64,000 nucleotides of DNA from Heliocidaris tuberculata. Lineage: Eukaryota; Echinodermata; Echinoidea; Camarodonta; Echinometridae. The stretch lies in contig CM046838.1 in the NCBI GenBank assembly GCA_025618425.1, positions 13,478,010-13,542,009 on the forward strand, read 5' to 3'. Under the pieces are notes generated by a model that did no database searches, had not been told where the DNA came from, and saw only the letters and a program-made list of their open reading frames with translations. Numbering within the stretch: the stretch's first letter is position 1; each line of letters starts with the position of its first letter. Below are positions 57,021-64,000 of this stretch, piece by piece. A program made the translations under genes and the position numbers.

Positions 57021-58084
57021 CCGCCCACTCATAGGCCCATGCCTATGTGGGACTGTGTCAAACATTCACTGTTGCAGTACTGGTAGTTAAAAACAGACAA
57101 CAAAATTGCTCAAAGCAAGAATTAATTTTCTTAAATTTTACTAGATTACCTGATTCAGGGACTCTTCAACTCTTACTACATCTATGCTACAAATTTGAGG
57201 TTTCAGAGTTGAAAGTAAAATTTTAAATAATTATTTTCCTCTCATGTATGAATGATCTAGAATGGACTATGCTAATACACACAAAACCTACTGAAGCCTA
57301 TCCGCGAAAGTTATTGTGGAGTACAAGCTTATCTTCAGTCCAGATAAGCTTGTACATGTACATATGTATCAATGGATAACCTTGTATGTTGTATGAGTGT
57401 GGTGTGGCTAGTATTAGTATAGTAGACTTACTTATGCGAAGCACGGCGTCTGACAAGGACCCACTAAACTTTCAATGTGACATCCCTGAATGTCGCTAAA
57501 AACAATGTACAAAATCAACTGAAAATGTATGTTTAACTTCTAATTTTACGTTATACTTACATGAAATCGATTGCTTGGATGGATTTGTTGAAATTCAATC
57601 CCAAGCAAGCCGTCAGGCAATGTCCAAAGGGTATAAAATTTCAACTTTTGACTGCCAAATTAAACCTGTCCATCGCCAAACTAATTCAAAATACTAGTTA
57701 TGCACGGGTGTGACCTTTCAAAGTGCAGCGATTACACTTTTACCATACAGTAGCTTAGCTACTGTTGGCAGACGACGCAATAAATCTCCGTTTTTGGCAA
57801 GTTGTAAGTTGTGTAACTAAATTTAACTTAATGATTGTAATCAATTAATAGTTGAACTTTTATTTAGTTTAATTTTTAGTTCAAAACTACTTGTTATTTC
57901 AGCGAAAAGCATGTAGTCGCACTTTGTCATCGCAGTTTGCAACGCTAGAAAACTTTGTAACAGCGCCGTGCATAGTCAATTTAGATCTAGCTTTACTAGA
58001 TCTACATGCATGTAGCCTAGAGCCAGTAGAGAGGTCCACTTACATGTACAAGCTTATCTGAAGATAACCTTGTACTCCAGACCA
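57020..58084. repeat. Left part of an inverted/direct repeat mosaic
   Basis: Sequence at about 57030-57300 (CCTATGTGGGACTGTGTC, AACATTCACTGTTGCAG, GATTACCTGATTCA) recurs at about 59150-59430 in the same orientation and partly at about 58925-59130 and 61000-61095 in reverse. Palindromic AAGCTTATCTTCAG/CAGATAAGCTTGTAC words occur at about 57325-57355 and 58048-58075. Confidence 0.65.
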
Positions 58085-58919
58085 CACCACGTAATAATAT
58101 AGTGGTCATATTGACCACTACGCGGGACGAATGCAAAAATACTAGTCATTTTCTATCGCATGTACTTAAGGTATGGGGGGAAAAATTAGATAAACATTTA
58201 AAATACTTCCTTTCAAATTCAGCTCTTTAAAATCTCACTCCTACCTTAAATGGCCGTTAGGAAGAACTTCTGATATTTCCAGCAAAATCCAAAGTCAAAA
58301 TCATGTCCAAAACCTAAGAAATCCCAGCCAATTTTTTTCGCAATCGCATGTTGTTTTCCTGCTGCCAATGTTTTTAGACCAAATCGGCCAAAAAAATTTT
58401 GTCCACAACGAAACTCGCTATCGCGTGCACATCGATCTCTACGATCGCACACACGGAAAATCGGGACTTACGTGTGCGCGATAGGAACCGAACTTTTAAC
58501 GACCGAATTTTTTAGCAGGAGAACAACGAAACTCGGTATCGCGTGCACATCGATCTGTACGATCGCACACACGAAAATCGGGACTTACGTGCGCGCGATA
58601 GGAACCGAACTTTTAACGACCGAATTTTTTAGCGGGAGATGTCAGCGCTCGCGGCGATCAGGAAATGTACACGATGACTTGCGATACCCCGTTTCGCCAG
58701 AAGTGACAGTAAATTACAAATTTCATTTTTGGAATTATCTTTTCCAACATCGGTGAGTTGAATTTATTGTATTTCATGAATATGTTGGTGTCATTTTTTG
58801 TAAATTAAATGCCGATTATGAGTGAGTGTTGGTGACTTTTGTGCAGTGGTGTTTTGAAAGTGTCGAGGTGGATGACTGCCTAGAGTCTACACACTAAATG
58901 TAGTAAAGTCGCTATGAGT
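58085..58919. repeat. CpG-containing tandem unit 1
   Basis: Starts at a TAGTGGTCATATTGACCACTA palindrome followed by CGCGGGACGAATGC and ends near GTAAAGTCGCTATGAGTG. Longer than the other two units because a ~118-bp block (TATCGCGTGCACATCGATC to ACCGAATTTTTTAGC) is duplicated inside it (about 58400-58638). Could be a duplicated promoter/first exon; no protein is supported. Confidence 0.75.
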
Positions 58920-59445
58920 GCTCCAGACTAGGTTTTACGGGTGAATAGGCTTCAATAGCTTTTGTGTGTATCAGCAGGCCTTTTTCCAGTCTAGATCATT
59001 CATACATGAGAGGAAAATAATTATTCAAAATTTCACCATGTTCACTTTCAATTCTGAATCCCCAAATTTTTGGCACAGTTATCTTCAGATAAGCTTGTAC
59101 ATCTATAAGTGGGCACAGTAAGAGTTGAAGAGTCCCTGAATCAGGCACTCATGGGCCCTTGCCTATGTGGGACTGTGTCCAACATTCACTGTTGCAGCAG
59201 TCAAAAACAGACAACAAAATTGCTCTAAGCAAGATTTAATTTTCTTAAATTTGCTAGATTACCTGATTCATGGACTCTTCCACTCTTACTGTGCCACAAA
59301 TTAGGGGATTCAGAATTGAAAGTGAAATTTTAAATAATTATTTTCCTCTCCTGTATGAGTGATCTAGCCTGGAAAAGGGCCTGCTGATACACACAAAAGC
59401 TATTGGAGCCTATTCACCCATAAAAGAGCTAGTCTGAGTACAAGC
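58920..59445. repeat. Inverted-repeat spacer between units 1 and 2
   Basis: About 58925-59140 and 59240-59440 are inverse copies (for example CAATAGCTTTTGTGTGTATC against GATACACACAAAAGCTATTG). Confidence 0.75.
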
Positions 59446-60151
59446 ACACCACGTATAGTGGTCATACTGACCACTACGCGGGACGAATGCAAAAATACTA
59501 GTCATTTTCTATCGCATGTACTTAAGGTATGGGAGGAAAAGTAAGATAAATATTTAAAATACTTCCTTTCAAATTCAGCGCTTTAAAATCTCTTTCCTAC
59601 CTTAAATGGCCGTTAGGAAAAACTTCTGATATTTCCAGCAAAATCCAAAGTCAAAATCATGTCCAAAACCTAAGAAATCCCCGCCAATTTTTTTTGCGAT
59701 CGCATGTTGTTTTCATGGTGCCGATGTTTTTAGACTAAATCGGCCAATAAAATTTTGTTCACAACGAAACTCGGTATCGCGTGCACATCGATCTCTACGA
59801 TCGCACACACGGAATATTGGGACTTACGTGTGCGCGATAGGAACCGAACTTTTAACGACCGAATTTTTTAGCGGGAGATGTCAGCGCTCGCGGCGATCAG
59901 GAAATGTACATCATGACTTGCGATACCCCGTTTCGCCAGAAGTGACAGTAAATTACAGATTTCATTTTCGGAATTATCTTTTCCAACATCCGTGAGTTGA
60001 ATTTATTGTATTTCATGAATATGTTGGTGTCGTTTCTTGTAAATTAAATGCCGATTATGAGTGAATGTTGGTGACTTTTGTGCAGTGGTGTTTTGAAAGT
60101 GTCGAGGTGGATGACTGCCTAGAGTCTACACACGAAGTATAGTAATGTCGC
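59446..60151. repeat. CpG-containing tandem unit 2
   Basis: About 705 bp, very similar to unit 3 throughout, with a single copy of the CGCGTGCACATCGATC block. Confidence 0.8.
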
Positions 60152-60286
60152 TATGAGTGAGTACAAGGTTATCTTCAGATAAGCTTGTACATGTATAAGT
60201 GGTCTGGAGTACAAGGTTATCTTCAGATAAGCTTGTAGTACATGTATAATAAGTGTGAATCAGCTCAGGTAATCCCACACCACGTA

Positions 60287-60990
60287 ATAGTGGTCATACT
60301 GACCACTACGCGGGACGAATGCAAAAATACTAGTCATTTTCTATCGCATGTACTTAAGGTATGGGGGGAAAAGTAAGATAAATGTTTAAAATACTTCCTT
60401 TCAAATTCAGCGCTTTAAAATCTCTTTCCTACCTTAAATGGCCGTTAGGAAGAACTTCTGATATTTCCAGCAAAATCCAAAGTCAAAATCATGTCCAAAA
60501 CCTAAGAAATCCCCGCCAATTTTTTTTGCGATCGCATGTTGTTTTCATGGTGCCGATGTTTTTAGACTAAATCGGCCAATAAAATTTTGTCCACAACGAA
60601 ACTCGGTATCGCGTGCACATCGATCTCTACGATCGCACACACGGAAAATCGGGACTTACGTGTGCGCGATAGGAACCGAACTTTTAACGACCGAATTTTT
60701 TAGCGGGAGATGTCAGCGCTCGCGGCGATCAGGAAATGTACATCATGACCTGCGATACCCCGTTTCGCCAGAAGTGACAGTAAATTACGGATTTCATTTT
60801 TGGAATTATCTTTTCCAACATCGGTGAGTTGAATTTATTGTATTTCATGAATATGTTGGTGTCGTTTTTTGTAAATTAAATGCCGATTATGAGTGAATGT
60901 TGGTGACTTTTGTGCAGTGGTGTTTTGAAAGTGTCGAGGTGGATGACTGCCTAGAGTCTACACACGAAGTATAGTAAGTCGCTATGAGTG
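60287..60990. repeat. CpG-containing tandem unit 3
   Basis: About 704 bp, offset 832 bp from unit 2. Between them lie two copies of GAGTACAAGGTTATCTTCAG. Contains the same AGCGCTCGCGGCGATCAGG core. Confidence 0.8.
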
Positions 60991-61543
60991 GGTAATCCAG
61001 CAAATTTAAGAAAATTAAATCTTACTTAATTAGAGCTGTCTGCTGCAACAGTGAATGTATTATGGTGGACACAGTCCCACATAGGCAAGGGCCTATGAGT
61101 GATGACAATAATATAATAATGTACAATTACATTTACAAACATGACAAACGCAAAGTAAGATATATGGGACTGAAGCAAATTTTCCATAGAAATACACAGC
61201 ACAGGCACAGCTTACGAGTTTGATATTCTATCATTAAAACACAGATATTCTCTACAGGGCTCATTCCACGATTAGGCCGTACTTTCAATATACAGTGTTC
61301 ATGATGATGACAAAACTTTCTCACCCATCCACATGCATCTGAAAACAACTTGGTTTTCTTCTCCGCTCAATTTTCTTCTCCGTATGGCTTGTTGTTATTG
61401 TTGTTGTTGCTGTTCCTGCTGTTTTATGACTTAATTGCTTGCATGCCTTCGGCTAGCTAGCTTCGGTTATACTCGACTCGTACGTCGTCGAGCGAGCTAA
61501 AATTTCTAAATTGCTCACGATCAGTACCCACCCACGGGGCGGA
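60991..61543. other. Repeat edge and intergenic DNA
   Basis: About 61000-61095 is an inverse piece of the 57.0-57.2 kb repeat; the rest shows nothing gene-like. Confidence 0.4.
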
Positions 61544-62724
61544 GGGGGGGGGGGGGTATGTCTCATTGAGGCCTGTATACGGCATCCGATTCCATGCTTA
61601 CTTAAAAAAAAGTCCCATGACTTTCTGAAAAGCACCCTAAAAGAGGATCCGGGGACGAGGATTTAAGACGACAGGTTTTTGATACCCTATATATTCAGGG
61701 ATTTTCAAAAAACGCGTCAAAAATTTCTGATTTTTAGATCCTTAAAGGTCATGTAAAGTTTTGGTAAGCCCTCAAAAATTGTTCGTCAGATTTCTTCAAT
61801 TTTTGTTGATAAATAGCAAGATACTAGCACTGAATACTAAGACACTGTGAAGATTTCGCCTCCTAAAGTTTAATATTAAACAAATAAGAGGAAAAAACTA
61901 ATTTATGTGCCGGGACAGGCACGTAAAATCCCAACAAAGGTAGCATGTGCTATACACTGTACACACACGTGTAAAACCAATGATGAGTAGCTACACACAG
62001 TGCACACACGCTGTCTCTATGCGAAGCCCCAAGATTGCTGTGCGGGGAGCCGTCGGGGTGGAAGGGTATGGCAGTGATCAAGCATTCCTTACAGATATTT
62101 ACACTGAAATTCACCAAAAATCATAGATGGAATACCAAATGATCTCTTACAGACATCTTTTGATACAAGGAGAACAACATGAGACTATATTTTACATATT
62201 TCTTTCCAATTTTCTTTTTGCTACCAATACTGTACATGAGCTTTAACAGGGATTTTTTTAGATCTTGCACAGTATTGTACACCCTATTCGAGGATTGGTT
62301 CTTCTTTGCCCCTTTTTTGCCCCAAAGGAAGAGTTAAAGACAGAATGATGTTTTCATTGAAAAGATAGAAAAGAACCTCTCATGGATTCCAACCGTATCG
62401 TGTATTTTCAAATTCGCTGCATGCTTCTGACTATCATAGCCGACCCTACCAATACAAGAGGCTAGACTTGAACGAGCTCGAGAGACAGAATTTTCGGTCT
62501 AGCTCCTGACCGGCTCCGGCCCGAATATACCTGTATTGTCAAATTTCTTACCCTTTTCGAGGATCTTTTCTTATCTCTATTACTGAATTTGATACCTCTT
62601 TCAGAATTATCCTGTTTTTGATACCCTAAACGAAATCACCGGGTTACCCGTCTTGTGGTGAAAAAACAACCCTTTTGACTTGTTTTCATGGACGCGGATG
62701 CCGTCCTCAATGAGACATAACCCC
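61544..62724. mobile_element. ~1.2-kb element with inverted ends (GGGTATGTCTCATTGAGG)
   Basis: The left end GGGTATGTCTCATTGAGG with a G-run is matched by the right end CCTCAATGAGACATAACCCC; further in, GGCATCCG and CGGATGCC pair. No recognised coding region. Confidence 0.65.
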
Positions 62725-63975
62725 AGAGGCGGCGCACCCGGGGGGGGGGGGGGGCAGGGGGGCACAGTGCCCCCCACTTTTTCAAGTACCCCAAAGTGCC
62801 CTTTTTATCTATGAAAAGTGCCCCTTTTCATAGCTGATAAGTGCCCTTTTTTCTTCATATAGCGCCCCTTTTTTCTTTCTAATAAGTGCCCTTTTCACCT
62901 TCTGATAAGTGGCCCTTTTAACCTCATACATGAGTGCCCCCTTTTGAAATCTGATAAGCCCCTGTTTTCGTCTAATTAGTTCCCATTTTCCATTCTAATA
63001 GTGCAATTTTCCCTTCTAAAAAGTGGCCCTTTTCACCTCTGATAGGTGCCCATTTTTCTTCGTATAACTGCCCCTTCTTCTTTCTAATAAGTGTCCTCTT
63101 TACCTTCTGATTAGTGCCTCTTTTAAGCTGATATAAGAGTCCCTTTGGAAATCCGATAAGTGCCCCTGTTTCCGTTTAATTAATGCCCATTTTCCGTTCT
63201 AATAGTGCAATTTCCCTTTCTGATAAGTGCCCTTTTTCACCCCTGATAAGTTTACCTTTTTAAGTACCCCCTTTTACTTCTGATTAGTGCCCCTTTTTCT
63301 TTCTAATGGTATAATTTTCCCCTTTGATAAGTGCCCCTTTTGTCTTTTGACACGGTTCCCCTTTTTACCTATATATCCCGATGTCGCTTACAAAGTGTGC
63401 CCTAAAGTCCACAAAAGAGCCATATATCTAGCTCCAAATAATCAGAGAGGCTTCAGAATACATATAATAGATTCCCCTACTGATATCAGCACAAAGTGAG
63501 GCAGTGGAGTAGCGGCAGGAGGGGCACAATGCCCTAGATTATAATCATTGCCCCTAAATCATAAAAGGAATGAGGGAGAAAAAAATTCTAAAATTTTTCC
63601 AAAGCTCGCTCGCTACGCTCGCTCGCATTTATTATATAATCTTCTTATCATATTAGGAAAATCGGTGTGTATGATTAAACACCATAGCCTTCAGCATTAG
63701 AAAACAATCTTAAATTTTTTGCTCGCTAGCTTCGCTCGCTCGCAAATGAATAATCAGACCATCACACAAAATGCAAAAGTAGTTTTTATCTGGAACAATG
63801 TTAAGATAGAAACAGTAATGTGTCGACAATGATCCTCGATAGTGTATTAATCATATTGTAGCGGTATACTAATGTCTCAAAGTGGTATTTTCCGCCTTGT
63901 TTTCACCCTTCGTATGTGCCCCTTTTTTTGTTGGTGCCCCCCCCCCCACTTTGAAAGACGCTCCGCCGCCCCTGA
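62724..63975. mobile_element. GC-ended element containing a degenerate AAGTGCCCCTTTT tandem array
   Basis: Begins AGAGGCGGCGCACCCGGGGG and ends CTCCGCCGCCCCTGAT, approximately inverse. Between about 62755 and 63360 the phrase GATAAGTGCCCCTTTTT with variants repeats every ~33-42 bp. At about 63605 and 63720, two copies of a GCTCGCT..CGCTCGC near-palindrome occur. No gene supported. Confidence 0.6.
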
Positions 63976-64000
63976 TAGAGGAGCTTGCTTGGTATACATG

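Noticed and set aside
58246..58756. Frames of 68 and 94 codons in the tandem CpG-containing units
   Set aside because: The frames are not preserved equally in the three copies, and a promoter/exon or repeat explanation fits better.

Overview
The window looks like nuclear DNA from an echinoderm, most likely a sea urchin. It is AT-rich. It holds a tandem family of single-exon rhodopsin-type GPCR genes, genes split into short exons by GT-AG introns, tRNA-derived SINEs, degenerate LINEs, many fold-back/MITE-like DNA elements, microsatellites, and an unusually large number of poly(G)/poly(C) runs. There is no sign of operons, CRISPR arrays or prokaryotic genes. The organism call is an inference from gene and repeat style, not from a marker gene.

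Layout. (1) 1-10.7 kb: four same-strand intronless class A GPCR genes (the first cut by the window edge), separated by a fold-back element (5.58-6.2 kb) and a ~113-bp satellite array (6.84-8.41 kb). A copy of the GPCR upstream region without a gene lies at 12.6-13.0 kb. (2) 14.3-14.6 kb: the first exon of a secreted protein (minus strand). (3) 17.8-38.1 kb: two head-to-head six-exon paralogues encoding a class I SAM-dependent methyltransferase with an N-terminal signal peptide. The minus-strand copy carries two separate 8-bp frameshifting insertions and is called a pseudogene; the plus-strand copy is open end to end (466 codons). A fragment of a third copy sits just downstream of the broken one. 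LINE, SINE and MITE remains fill the space between. (4) 39.5-41.0 kb: a large (~1.5 kb) fold-back element, one arm of which also lies in intron 1 of the pseudogene. (5) 44.7-54.5 kb, minus strand: an eleven-exon gene reassembled here with consistent splice phases into a 453-residue protein clearly orthologous to human C9orf72. It contains a truncated extra copy of its exon 3 and, in intron 1, a palindromic element with 8-bp target duplications ending 29 bp from the exon 1 splice donor. (6) 54.8-55.5 kb, minus strand: two tandem small two-helix membrane proteins that I do not recognise. (7) 57-61.1 kb: three tandem CpG-containing ~0.7-kb units within a mosaic of inverted repeats. (8) 61.5-64 kb: more terminal-inverted-repeat elements and a degenerate tandem array.

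The genes do not form an obvious shared pathway. The main themes are local tandem or inverted gene duplication and DNA-transposon activity, including what look like excision scars in a methyltransferase copy. Exon boundaries were found by reading GT/AG sites by eye and checking phase; they may be off by a base in places.
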